Source: Candidatus Bacteroides intestinavium
GTDB taxonomy: Bacteria > Bacteroidota > Bacteroidia > Bacteroidales > Bacteroidaceae
NCBI GenBank assembly: GCA_019118325.1
Contig: DWZE01000057.1
Coordinates: forward strand, 1 to 44,272
Direction of reading: 5' to 3'
DNA: 44,272 bases
Positions within the stretch are counted from its first letter, which is position 1, and every line of letters begins with the position of its first letter. The translations under genes were made by a program, and so were the position numbers. The notes beneath the pieces are model-generated. The model ran no database searches. It was not told where the DNA came from and saw only the letters and a program-made list of their open reading frames with translations. Of this stretch, positions 8,467-17,131 are shown in pieces.

Positions 8467-8757
8467 GGTGTTGCGTTCCGCAGCCACCATCGGCTAAGCA
8501 TAGTTCGACCCCTTCAGGGTCGCCCGTGCATGCGGAAGGTGATATGCAAGGGAAACGAAACGGGGACGGTGAAACCGTCCAACAATGCTTAGCCGCCGGT
8601 GGCTGCGGAACGCAACACCGGCGGAGGCGGAGGTGGAGGTTCAGGGTCGTCCGTACATGCAGGAGGTGATATGCAGGGGAAACGAAACGAGGACGGTGAA
8701 ACCGTCCAACAATGCTTAGCCGCCGGTGGCTGCGGAACGCAACACCGGCGGAGGTGG
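8467..8757. repeat. REP-like palindromic element with a 127-bp direct duplication
   Basis: 8467-8500 is the inverted complement of 8586-8619 at 32 of 34 positions. Between them lie two small hairpins: GACCC/GGGTC, and the perfect GACGGT-GAA-ACCGTC at 8565-8579. The block 8514-8630 is then repeated directly at 8641-8757 (period 127), including a second GACGGTGAAACCGTC at 8692-8706. The structure is like REP/BIME elements, but no REP-associated transposase is in the window. Confidence 0.75.
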
Positions 8758-8932
8758 ATGGGAGGCAAAGGTGGACACAGAGGCAGATGCAGATGCCAGA
8801 TGCAAAGACGGAGACGGATGCAGAGGACGAATACGGATACAGTCTTTGCTTGTAGAGTTTTTATAGAAAAGCATCATTGGGGAGAATACGGACATTCATT
8901 TACACTAAATCTTGTACTCACATCATAACATT

Positions 8933-8963
8933 AAAAAGAGGCATGGCCTCACGGTCACGCCTC
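8933..8963 (-). terminator. Intrinsic terminator after susD
   Basis: On the minus strand an 11-bp stem (8963-8953 with 8948-8938, one wobble and one mismatch) closes a GTGA loop and is followed by TTTTT. It lies about 65 bp beyond the susD stop codon. Confidence 0.75.
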
Positions 8964-9029
8964 TCACTCAAGCTTAATTTACACATTTACATCAAGCAAA
9001 TGCGATATCGCTAAAAGGACTTAATGCCC

Positions 9030-10709
9030 TTACCAGCCTGGATTCTGCTCCAATGCCGGATTGAGTTGCAATTCATTGGTCGGAATAGGCAACAGATATC
9101 TCTGATCTTCCCATTTACGGCTATTACCACCGATGGACAAATCCGGATTGGTATAATCAGGGTAGACAATAGCATAGCCTTCATCAGTGCGCGTGCCAGT
9201 TGTCACCTTCTTGCCTACATAGGTCATCGGATTCTCAAACAACTTACCTGCTTTCCAGCGGCAGATGTCGTTCCAACGGAAACCTTCACCGGCCAATTCA
9301 ATACGGCGCTCGCGACGGATTTCCTGCAACAATGGGCTGAGGTCATAGCCATAATCCGGCCAGTTGGGATCAGTGAAACCTACTTCCATCATCAGATGGG
9401 GCATACCTACACGATCACGCAACACATTGATGGTCTTATCCAAATCAGATTGGTTTATAGTGCCCAGTTCGGCCTTGGCTTCGGCGTTGATGAGCAATGT
9501 CTCGGCATAGCGATAGGCAATACCGTCTGCAGTTTCCAACGTATAGCCCAAATGTCCCGTAGCCGGGTCATAACCCTTAATTGTCTGATAACCGGTGGTG
9601 CAGAAAGTATTGACATAAGCGTCATCGCTCGCCACTTCATGTCCCACGAAAGCAGAGTTCCCTTCGAAGAATTCATTGTTGAGCACCATCTGCTTCAAGC
9701 GCGGGTCGCGGTTAGCAAACTCTTCCGCAATGGTAGCATCATCGGTCGGATAAGAGGTCAGTGCCTTCGGCAGACCATCCGCATAAAGATAGCTGTCGAT
9801 AAAGTCCTTGGAGAAACCGGTATTGGCTTCCCAAGCACCGTGTCCCCAGTTATGACGGCGCAACGGATCTGCATAGTCAATGTAGAGGATGGCTTCACTC
9901 AGATTGCTCTTGTCCTCCATAATGAACATGTTGTAATAGTCATGCTCAGGGTCACTCATGTTGTAGATGCTGTAGTTGCCCGAATTGATCAAGGCATCGC
10001 TGGCTTCAACGGCTTCTTGCAGGAGGCTCTGCCATTCGTAGCCCAACTCCGTGTGATACTTGTAGTACGTGCCTTCGTACAAGCAGACACGAGCCTTGAT
10101 ATGGCGGGCCACATCAGCAGTCAGACGGTTGTCTCCGGAGCTGACACGCCCCTCCGGCAGCCATTCAATAGCAAAATCCAAATCGTCAATGATATGCTGG
10201 ATGACTTCGTTGCGCGGTGTGCGGGGGCCGTACAGTTCCGGGCTATCCGTATTCATGTCTTCCTCCAACCAAGGCACATCACCGTAAGTCATCACCTTGC
10301 TAAAGTATTGCAGGGCACGGAAGAAACGCATCTCGCCCACATAACGGTTTATTTCGCCTTCATCACCCGTCACGGTTCCATAGTGGGTCATGAAATAATT
10401 AATATAACGGAGATTCGACCAGGCGCTCTTCGACCAGCTGCCGTCTTCGGTCGGTACAGCATACTGCCCCCAAATATACGACTCAACGCCGCGAGGTACT
10501 TGGTTGTCACTCCACGTATCATCGTAGTTGGATACACCATGCGGCAGAATGCCATAGAAAGCATTGGCATACGTTTGCAGGTCACTGGGCGAAGTCCAGT
10601 AAGTCTGATCATTGATGTTTTGGGGAGACCGTTCCAGGAACGCATCGTTGCAGCCGGTCAAGGTGGTGACCCCTATAATAGAACTGTATAATAAGTATTT
10701 CAGTTTCAT
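9030..10709 (-). CDS. SusD/RagB-family outer membrane glycan-binding lipoprotein
   Basis: A 559-residue SusD homologue, the surface lipoprotein that forms a lid over its SusC partner and binds the imported glycan. The signal ends in lipobox LTGC, with Cys at position 20. The start NDAFLERSPQN and the segment NDQTYWTSPSDL are typical of SusD N-termini, and the C-terminal YLLPIPTNELQLNP...NPGW is diagnostic of the family. It lies 22 nt downstream of susC, so they are co-transcribed, and it ends at a clear terminator. No glycoside hydrolase, sensor or sigma/anti-sigma gene adjoins the pair, so the substrate cannot be inferred. Confidence 0.93.
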   Translation of the reverse strand: MKLKYLLYSSIIGVTTLTGCNDAFLERSPQNINDQTYWTSPSDLQTYANAFYGILPHGVSNYDDTWSDNQVPRGVESYIWGQYAVPTEDGSWSKSAWSNLRYINYFMTHYGTVTGDEGEINRYVGEMRFFRALQYFSKVMTYGDVPWLEEDMNTDSPELYGPRTPRNEVIQHIIDDLDFAIEWLPEGRVSSGDNRLTADVARHIKARVCLYEGTYYKYHTELGYEWQSLLQEAVEASDALINSGNYSIYNMSDPEHDYYNMFIMEDKSNLSEAILYIDYADPLRRHNWGHGAWEANTGFSKDFIDSYLYADGLPKALTSYPTDDATIAEEFANRDPRLKQMVLNNEFFEGNSAFVGHEVASDDAYVNTFCTTGYQTIKGYDPATGHLGYTLETADGIAYRYAETLLINAEAKAELGTINQSDLDKTINVLRDRVGMPHLMMEVGFTDPNWPDYGYDLSPLLQEIRRERRIELAGEGFRWNDICRWKAGKLFENPMTYVGKKVTTGTRTDEGYAIVYPDYTNPDLSIGGNSRKWEDQRYLLPIPTNELQLNPALEQNPGW

Positions 10710-10731
10710 ATTGTTCTGTTTTTATGGGTTA

Positions 10732-13700
10732 TTAGAATGTCAGGCTGACACCCAGAGAAAGGGCACGCTGCATAGGATACTCGTACGGATTGTTCAGTTC
10801 CGGATCGAAACCTTCAGGCGTGTGCTTGATAGTGAACAGATTCTCTGCCGAGAAGTAGATACGTGCCTTCTGGATGTAGGCCTTCTGTGTCAGTGACTCC
10901 GGCAGGGTATAACCGAAGGTCAGAGACTTCAGACGAAGGTAGGAAGCATCCACCAGATAACGGGTGGAGTTCACATTGCGCAGAGGCTGAGAACCATTGA
11001 AGCGCGGTACGGGAAAGAGTGCGTCACGATTGTCTTCCGTCCAATAGTCGTTGGCATAACCCTGAGGCACTTGCCACTCGCTGCCGTACTGATACTTGAA
11101 GTTGTCAGGCAGTATCATATCACGCTTGCCCACGCCTTGGAAGAAGATGCCAAGGTCGAAGCCTTTCCAATCAGCCGTAATGTTAAAGCCATAACGATAA
11201 CGGGCAGAGGTATTACCAATGATGCGCTGGTCACCCGGATCGTCCACCGTGTTGGAACCATTGTTCACCTCGCCATCATTATTGATATCTATGAAACGGA
11301 TGTCGCCGGGAATCTTGCTCAGACCACCATCCACTCTCGACTGGTCGGGAGCACTGGCAATCTCTTCTGCCGATTGGAACAAGGTAGACTCATAACCCCA
11401 GATTTCGCCGATTTTCTTGCCTACATAATAGGAGCTTGCCAACGATTTGGTCGGGTTGTCATACTTGGTGATTTCAGCTTGCGTATCGGAAATATTGAAG
11501 CCTACTGAATAGTGCAGTCCGTTCTCCAACTGGTCGTTCCAGGTCAGGGCCAATTCCCAACCGTATGTCTTCATGTCGGCAGCGTTCTCCTGCGGCTCGT
11601 TGGCACCCAGGATACTGGGCAACAGTTGACCCGGGCCTAACATGCCGGTAGTCTTACGTTGGTAGTAGTCAAAAGTACCTGTCAAGCGGTTGCGCAGGAT
11701 AGTGAAGTCCAGACCGAGGTCCCACTGCGTCACTTTCTCCCATGTCACGGTGTTGCTCACCAGTCCGCCCGGCAAGATGTAGCGCACTTGCTGTCCACCG
11801 AAGAGGTAACCCGTGTTACCACTGCCGTATGTGGAGAGATAGGCATACCACCCGTTATCCAAAGCCTGGTTGGCCTGGCTACCATAGGAGGCTCTGATCT
11901 TCAGGTCGTCGAAGAAGTTGTTGGTGGGTTCGCGGAACCATTCTTCCTGACTCAGTCTCCAAGCCAGAGAGAAAGAGGGACTGAACACGGAACGGTCGTT
12001 CTTCGGGAACTTGGAGGAGAGGTCATAACGTCCGTTCAACTCCAGCAAATAACGATCGTTGAACGTATAGTTGATACGGGCAAATCCGCTGCGCGTAGCC
12101 CAGCTGTCATCCGAATTACCCACATAGCGTTCGCCGGTGGCATTACTCATAGATGGCAGGTCGTTATAAATCAATTCATTGCGCTGAGCATAGAAAGACC
12201 GCGTATGCTTGGTTTCCTGATTGTAACCCAACATAACCTTGAAGTAGTGCTTACCCAACGTCTTTTCGTAGTTGCCCACAAGGTTAAAGGCGTTGTACGT
12301 GTCATTATTCTGATATTCGTACACGTAGTTGGGGTCAGAATATTGGAACACCTGCAGGAATCGGCCGCCCTCACCATATTCATTGAACGAAGTGGCGTGA
12401 TTCTTGTTGTGCTGGGCATAATAATTGAAGGTATAGTCCATCTTGATGCTCAGACCATCCAGCGGCTTGAGTTCCACGGCCAACGTATTCCAGAAGTCGT
12501 TCTTCGTGGTCGTGCGCGAACCGCCCTCCTCCAGCACGGCGGCAAAGTTAGTGTAGTTGCCCTGACCGGACCAATGTCCGTCCGGATGCTTCACGGGCAT
12601 CAGAGGAGACGTATCGTTACCAATCCAAGCATTGCCGTGGGCATTGTCCTGAGCCAGGCCGTTCAGTTCAGTGCGGATAAACGTGGTCTTCATCGAGATG
12701 CTCAACCAATCGTTCACATCGTAACTGATGTTGTTCACTACATTGAACTTGCGGTACTGCTCGTCACCGTAGCGCATCAATGAACCTTGGTCCATATAAC
12801 CTACGGAGGTGTAATACGTAGTCTTCTCACCACCGCCGCTGATGTTGACGTTATACTTCTGTAGCGGGTAATTCTTTTTGTAGATTTCCTTCATCCAGTC
12901 CGTATTGCCGCAATAACCATACTTGCCCTGCGACATCATGCTGTACCACATACTATTTTGGTCACTCGGATCATAGAACACCGGCTCGTTGTTAACCGGG
13001 TCGTTGTAGTACGCCTGAATATGCTGCATATCCTTCTCGCTGAAGTACATGCGGTGATTGGTATTCATGGAGGCCGCGTTCATCCAGTTCATGTACTCGA
13101 TAGAGTTCATATATTCCGGCCTTGTCGTCGGACTGTTCCACGAGATGGAAGCATCGAGCGACACGCGGGTCGGCTGGTTTTTCCGTCCACCCTTGGTGGT
13201 GATCAATACGACACCGAAGGCGGCGCGCGCACCATAGATAGAGGCGGAAGCGGCGTCCTTCAACACAGATACACTGGCCACGTCCTGCGGGTTGATGAGG
13301 TCGGGGTCCATCTCCACACCGTCTACCAATACCAGCGGGCTACCTCCATTAATGGAGGTTTCACCACGGACGTTGAACGTCGTTCCCTGGCCGGGCTGTC
13401 CGCTCGTGGTGATATTCAGGTTAGGAATGGTACCTTGCAGACCCTGACCCAGGTTGACGATGGGTCGGCTTTCCAGCACTTCCTCGTCCACGGCGGATAC
13501 GGCACCTGTCAGGTTGGCCTTCTTCACCGTGGCATAACCTACTACCACCACTTCATCCAGCAACTCCGTGTCCTCACGGAGGATGACGTTGAGGGGCTGT
13601 CCTTCCCACTTGATTTCCTGCGAGGTATATCCGATGTAGGAAATCTGGATGATATCTCCGGGCTTGACGTTGCGCAACGAGAAGTTGCCGTCAATGTCCG

Positions 13701-13905
13701 TGATGACACCGTTGGTCGTGCCCTTCACTAACACTGATGCGCCGATGATAGCCTCACCTGCCGCATCTTTAATAACTCCGGTGCAGGTGCCGTCCTGCTG
13801 GACAGCCCTGACACCTTGACTTTCGCTTGGCGCTGCCATTGCCGTCCCTCCGATGGCGAAGGAAGCAAGCAAAAATGCGCTCACTGGGATAAAGTGCCTT
13901 AGCAT
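10732..13905 (-). CDS. SusC/RagA-family TonB-linked outer membrane transporter
   Basis: A 1057-residue TonB-dependent importer that moves glycan or peptide ligands across the outer membrane with its SusD partner. The order is: signal peptide (residues 1-24, cut after AMA), a carboxypeptidase-regulatory-like domain (about 35-125, GVIKDAAGEAIIGASVLVKG), a TonB-box-like DEVVVVGYATVKKANLTGAV, the plug with SIYGARAAFGVVLITTKGG, then a long beta-barrel ending in LGVSLTF, where the terminal aromatic fits barrel assembly. No N-terminal secretin/TonB (STN) domain precedes the CarboxypepD-like domain, so control by a trans-envelope sigma/anti-sigma system is unlikely. The start is supported by the signal peptide. 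Confidence 0.95.
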   Translation of the reverse strand: MLRHFIPVSAFLLASFAIGGTAMAAPSESQGVRAVQQDGTCTGVIKDAAGEAIIGASVLVKGTTNGVITDIDGNFSLRNVKPGDIIQISYIGYTSQEIKWEGQPLNVILREDTELLDEVVVVGYATVKKANLTGAVSAVDEEVLESRPIVNLGQGLQGTIPNLNITTSGQPGQGTTFNVRGETSINGGSPLVLVDGVEMDPDLINPQDVASVSVLKDAASASIYGARAAFGVVLITTKGGRKNQPTRVSLDASISWNSPTTRPEYMNSIEYMNWMNAASMNTNHRMYFSEKDMQHIQAYYNDPVNNEPVFYDPSDQNSMWYSMMSQGKYGYCGNTDWMKEIYKKNYPLQKYNVNISGGGEKTTYYTSVGYMDQGSLMRYGDEQYRKFNVVNNISYDVNDWLSISMKTTFIRTELNGLAQDNAHGNAWIGNDTSPLMPVKHPDGHWSGQGNYTNFAAVLEEGGSRTTTKNDFWNTLAVELKPLDGLSIKMDYTFNYYAQHNKNHATSFNEYGEGGRFLQVFQYSDPNYVYEYQNNDTYNAFNLVGNYEKTLGKHYFKVMLGYNQETKHTRSFYAQRNELIYNDLPSMSNATGERYVGNSDDSWATRSGFARINYTFNDRYLLELNGRYDLSSKFPKNDRSVFSPSFSLAWRLSQEEWFREPTNNFFDDLKIRASYGSQANQALDNGWYAYLSTYGSGNTGYLFGGQQVRYILPGGLVSNTVTWEKVTQWDLGLDFTILRNRLTGTFDYYQRKTTGMLGPGQLLPSILGANEPQENAADMKTYGWELALTWNDQLENGLHYSVGFNISDTQAEITKYDNPTKSLASSYYVGKKIGEIWGYESTLFQSAEEIASAPDQSRVDGGLSKIPGDIRFIDINNDGEVNNGSNTVDDPGDQRIIGNTSARYRYGFNITADWKGFDLGIFFQGVGKRDMILPDNFKYQYGSEWQVPQGYANDYWTEDNRDALFPVPRFNGSQPLRNVNSTRYLVDASYLRLKSLTFGYTLPESLTQKAYIQKARIYFSAENLFTIKHTPEGFDPELNNPYEYPMQRALSLGVSLTF

Positions 13906-13934
13906 GGTTTATACATTTTTTTGATTTTACACCG

Positions 13935-13942
13935 CAAATGTA
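13935..13942 (-). promoter_or_regulatory. Candidate susC -7 promoter element
   Basis: TACATTTG on the minus strand fits TAnnTTTG and lies 30 bp upstream of the susC start codon. The -33 region is not a clear match, which would suit an activated promoter. Confidence 0.5.
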
Positions 13943-14340
13943 TAAGTTTTCTGAAACCAATTTAGTTAAAAGCGAACTTTTTTTCAAGCGATTGCGGAGT
14001 TTTTTGTATATTTTAAGGAAAAACGACGTTTCCGCCACCTCGCAGCCCGATTTTGCGCATCCGCTTCGCTTCCTTTTTCAAAATAGAGGCACAAAATCAA
14101 CGGACGGAAAAGAAACGCCCGACAAAGAGGGAAAGACAATGAAAACGGCTACTCGCAAAACGCCGTTTCTAAAATCGAGAGCGTAAAGGCAGATAGTTCC
14201 TAAACTATTTTATTATAAGAAGTCCTAAGAAGGGAGGACAAGAAAGGAAGCCAAAAGCAAATCCATGAGCCCAGCCACGGGAGTATTGACATAGCCTCTT
14301 ACACTTTGCACGGGATGAATTTGTGCATTTGGGTCATGGT

Positions 14341-14367
14341 AAGTAGACGTTGATATTTAGTTTATAT
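14341..14367 (+). repeat. AGTAGATG...TTTAGTTTATA repeat motif, copy 2
   Basis: AAGTAGACGTTGATATTTAG followed by TTTATA, the same motif as at 5894-5926. As there, it abuts a GGAGTTA repeat on its right side. Confidence 0.6.
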
Positions 14368-14368
14368 G

Positions 14369-14470
14369 AAGGAGTTAAGAAGTTAAGGAGTTATCACTCC
14401 GCTGTGCTCCGTTAGGAGTTAAGCCGATAGTAAGTCAATGAGAACCGTATACACAGAGGTATTGGCTTAT
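14369..14470. repeat. GGAGTTA-family repeat, copy 3
   Basis: GGAGTTAAGAAGTTAAGGAG units followed by CCGATAGTAAGTCAATG and ending in TATTGGCTTA. The core resembles copy 4 at 25335-25482, which also has CAGTAAGTCAATG and CATTGGCTTAACTCC. The right arm is shorter than in the other copies. Confidence 0.6.
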
Positions 14471-14599
14471 ACTTTACGCGTGATGAATTTGTGCATTTGG
14501 GTCGTGGTAACTGAATTCCCCTCCTCCGGGGAGAAGGGGTGCCCAACGGGCGGGGTGGTAGCGGCCAATATACCCATATTTACTTTACAAAGTATAGTA

Positions 14600-14780
14600 A
14601 CCCGCTGGCGGAATAAGGTCAATGTACACTTTATCCTGTCGGTCAGTCACACGGCATTGCGGGGGATATCCCCGTCCTTGTCCGGAGATATCTCCGTCCT
14701 TGCTCGCAGATATCTCCGCCTTTGCCCGCAGATATCTCCGCCCACGGCCTATCATGCTCCGGTTAATTCCGCCAACGGGT
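14600..14780 (+). mobile_element. MITE-like element A carrying a GATATC array
   Basis: The ends are near-perfect inverted repeats: ACCCGCTGGCGGAATAA on the left, and the complement of ACCCGTTGGCGGAATTA on the right. Inside are four GATATC sites at 14665, 14687, 14709 and 14731, exactly 22 bp apart, in units resembling CCGTCCTTGTCCGGAGATAT. The whole is homologous to the element at 21843-22025 but in the opposite orientation. There is no coding capacity. No flanking direct repeat is visible; its right end abuts the hairpin repeat at 14781. Confidence 0.7.
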
Positions 14781-14888
14781 GGAATTTAATTCTTCAGACG
14801 CTGATGACGCTGATTTATAATCTTTGATAACGGATAATCAGTCAATAAAGAAAATAAATCTGCGTCATCCGCGTCATCTGCGTCTGTC
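14781..14888. repeat. ACGCAGATGACGC-family hairpin repeat, copy 1
   Basis: Starts with GGAATTTAATTC, has the left arm AGACGCTGATGACGCTGAT, a conserved core TATAATCTTTGATAACGG, and the right arm GCGTCATCTGCGTCTGTC. Copies with the same order are at 33584-33697 and 44184-44272; a more distant relative is at 16974-17079. Confidence 0.75.
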
Positions 14889-15031
14889 TTTTGTTTTCAT
14901 CTGTTGACTCGTTTCTTTATGAGTCAACCTTTCTTAAAATAAGACACCCTCCGGAGAAACTGTCGGGTTGCATGGCTATGCGTTTCCCGAAGGGCTTCGG
15001 AAGGGCTGGCGGCCGGTATGGCATTGGGTGA

Positions 15032-15061
15032 TTTACATTAATCTTGTCTAAAATATGTTTA
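15032..15061 (+). promoter_or_regulatory. Possible promoter of the fuc operon
   Basis: TTTA (15032-15035) and TATGTTTA (15054-15061), 18 bp apart, are one-mismatch versions of the -33 and -7 elements. The fucI start lies about 107 bp downstream. This is a weak call made mainly from position. Confidence 0.35.
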
Positions 15062-15167
15062 AGGACTTGGAGATAGACAATTAAATTACGTCCTTTGAAA
15101 GGCCGAAGCAGCCGCCCTGCTGCCAACCATTGAAAAAACATTCATTACACATTATATTATAAGATCC

Positions 15168-16943
15168 ATGAAGAAGTATCCTAAAATCGGAATCCGCCCG
15201 ACCATTGACGGCCGGCAAGGAGGCGTACGCGAAAGCCTCGAAGAAAAAACCATGAACCTGGCAAAGGCCGTGGCAGAGTTAATCACCAGCAATCTGAAGA
15301 ATGGAGACGGCAGCCCCGTGGAATGCGTCATAGCCGACAGCACCATCGGACGCGTGGCCGAGAGTGCCGCCTGTGCCGAGAAGTTCGAGCGCGAAGGCGT
15401 GGGCGCCACCATCACCGTGACGTCCTGCTGGTGCTACGGCTCGGAAACCATGGACATGAACCCCTATTATCCCAAGGCTGTGTGGGGATTCAACGGCACG
15501 GAACGCCCGGGCGCCGTCTACCTGGCTGCCGTGCTGGCCGCCCACGCCCAGAAGGGACTGCCCGCCTTCGGCATCTACGGACATGACGTGCAGGACCTGG
15601 ACGACAACACCGTGCCCGCCGACGTGGCCGAGAAAATCCTGCGCTTCGCCCGCGCCGCACAGGCCGTGGCCACCATGCGCGGCAAGTCCTACCTCTCGAT
15701 GGGCAGCGTGGCCATGGGCATCGCCGGCTCCATCGTCAATCCTGACTTCTTCCAGGAATACCTGGGCATCCGCTGCGAGTCCGTGGACCTGACGGAAATC
15801 ATCCGCCGCATGACGGAAGGCATCTATGACCACGAAGAGTTTGAACGCGCCATGGAATGGACCCGCCAGCACTGCAAACCCAACGAGGGCGAAGACTTCA
15901 AGAACCGCCCGGAGAAGCGCAAGACGCGCGAGCAGAAGGACCAGGACTGGGAGTTCACGGTGAAGATGATGATCATCATGCGCGACCTGATGACGGGCAA
16001 CCCCAAGCTGCGCGAAATGGGATTCAAGGAAGAGGCACTGGGACACAACGCCATCGCCGCCGGCTTCCAAGGCCAGCGACAGTGGACGGACTTCTACCCC
16101 AACGGCGACTTCCCCGAATCCATGCTGAACACGTCGTTTGACTGGAACGGCATCCGCGAGGCCTTCGTGGTGGCCACGGAGAACGACGCCTGCAACGGCG
16201 TGGCCATGCTCTTCGGCCACCTGCTGACCAACCGCGCCCAGATATTCTCCGACGTGCGCACCTATTGGAGCCCCGAGGCCGTGAAGCGCGTCACGGGCAA
16301 GGAACTGACAGGACGTGCCGCCGGCGGCATCATCCACCTCATCAACTCCGGCGCCACCACCCTGGACGGCACAGGACGCTCTACGGACGCCGAAGGCAAC
16401 CCCGTGATGAAGGAACCGTGGAACCTGACGCAGGACGACGTGGACAACTGCCTGAAGGCCACGACCTGGTATCCGGCAGACCGCGACTACTTCCGCGGCG
16501 GCGGTTTCTCTTCCAACTTCCTCAGCAAAGGCGGCATGCCCGTAACGATGATGCGCCTGAATCTCGTGAAGGGCCTCGGCCCCGTGCTGCAAATCGCGGA
16601 AGGATGGACCGTGGACATCGACCCGGAAATCCACCAGCAACTGAACATGCGCACCGACCCGACATGGCCTACGACATGGTTCGTGCCGCGCCTGTGTGAC
16701 AAACCCGCCTTCAAGGACGTCTACTCCGTGATGAACAACTGGGGAGCCAACCATGGCGCCATCAGCTACGGACATATCGGTGCAGACCTCATCACGATGG
16801 CCTCCATCCTGCGCATCCCTGTCTGCATGCACAACGTGGACGAGGACAAGATTTTCCGTCCCGCCGCCTGGAATGCCTTCGGCATGGACAAGGAAGGCGC
16901 CGACTACCGGGCTTGCGCAAATTATGGTCCCATCTATAAGTAA
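15168..16943 (+). CDS. fucI: L-fucose isomerase
   Basis: This 591-residue enzyme, the same length as E. coli FucI, converts L-fucose to L-fuculose as the first step of fucose catabolism, with a Mn-type metal. The N-terminus reads [20 protein letters not shown] as in FucI. Metal and catalytic segments occur in order: [10 protein letters not shown] (Glu), FSDVR (Asp) and [14 protein letters not shown] (His). It opens the plus-strand operon fucI-fucO-fucA-fucK-fucP. In B. thetaiotaomicron the operon starts with the repressor gene fucR, which is absent upstream here. The 188-bp gap to fucO contains a hairpin repeat. In related species this operon responds to host mucin fucose. Confidence 0.97.
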   Translation: MKKYPKIGIRPTIDGRQGGVRESLEEKTMNLAKAVAELITSNLKNGDGSPVECVIADSTIGRVAESAACAEKFEREGVGATITVTSCWCYGSETMDMNPYYPKAVWGFNGTERPGAVYLAAVLAAHAQKGLPAFGIYGHDVQDLDDNTVPADVAEKILRFARAAQAVATMRGKSYLSMGSVAMGIAGSIVNPDFFQEYLGIRCESVDLTEIIRRMTEGIYDHEEFERAMEWTRQHCKPNEGEDFKNRPEKRKTREQKDQDWEFTVKMMIIMRDLMTGNPKLREMGFKEEALGHNAIAAGFQGQRQWTDFYPNGDFPESMLNTSFDWNGIREAFVVATENDACNGVAMLFGHLLTNRAQIFSDVRTYWSPEAVKRVTGKELTGRAAGGIIHLINSGATTLDGTGRSTDAEGNPVMKEPWNLTQDDVDNCLKATTWYPADRDYFRGGGFSSNFLSKGGMPVTMMRLNLVKGLGPVLQIAEGWTVDIDPEIHQQLNMRTDPTWPTTWFVPRLCDKPAFKDVYSVMNNWGANHGAISYGHIGADLITMASILRIPVCMHNVDEDKIFRPAAWNAFGMDKEGADYRACANYGPIYK

Positions 16944-16973
16944 ATTAAGAAGGTGTATTGTAACGGGATATTG

Positions 16974-17079
16974 GCACGCAGATAACACAGGTTAAACAGA
17001 TTATCGCAGATTTATTCAGTTGTCTGTCACACTAATATATAATCTGTGGTCATCGGTTGTATCTGTGTCATCTGTGTGC
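16974..17079. repeat. Hairpin repeat between fucI and fucO
   Basis: The left arm GCACGCAGATAACACAG pairs with the right arm CTGTGTCATCTGTGTGC, and an inner ACAGATTAT pairs with ATAATCTGT. The arrangement and the core (ATAATCTGTGGTCATCGG) resemble the hairpin family at 14781, 33584 and 44184. It could lower expression of downstream fuc genes or protect the fucI message. Confidence 0.6.
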
Positions 17080-17131
17080 AATTTGATAGTTTGATACATC
17101 CTCTTCATTCTTAATTCTTCATTATCAAGAT

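Larger units (their letters stand above)
14282..14511. repeat. Imperfect ~50-bp direct repeat pair
   Basis: 14282-14343 and 14458-14511 share an interrupted sequence with the exact core GATGAATTTGTGCATTTGGG and the ending GTCRTGGTAA. Between the two copies lie the AGTAGATG motif and the GGAGTTA palindrome, so the pair may mark a duplication around an inserted repeat. Confidence 0.6.
13943..15031. other. Gene-free 1.1-kb spacer made largely of repeats
   Basis: Between the divergent susC and fucI no open frame has coding character. From left to right: about 330 bp of AT-rich unique sequence; a ~50-bp direct repeat (14282-14343 and 14458-14511); an AGTAGATG motif; a GGAGTTA palindrome; a ~181-bp element with terminal inverted repeats and a GATATC array; a hairpin repeat; and then the fuc upstream region. 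In B. thetaiotaomicron a GntR-type fucR precedes fucI; none is present here. Confidence 0.7.

Noticed and set aside
8224..8490. Possible GHDx-repeat protein on the minus strand of the 12-bp array
   Set aside because: Differences between units are all nonsynonymous, the frame is broken by the 11-bp unit, and its first residues come from the REP-like element.
8599..8928. Plus-strand open frame beginning MAAERNTGGG
   Set aside because: Encoded by the REP-like duplication and low-complexity purine-rich sequence; no family.
14665..14736. GATATC arrays as a CRISPR
   Set aside because: Units are contiguous 22-bp repeats with no unique spacers, always four copies, and no cas genes are present.
14917..15141. 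74-codon minus-strand open frame upstream of fucI
   Set aside because: No recognisable domain and it covers the presumed fuc promoter region.
15279..16988. 569-codon open frame antisense to fucI
   Set aside because: Shadow of a certain gene; composition rich in H, V and G typical of antisense of GC-rich coding sequence.
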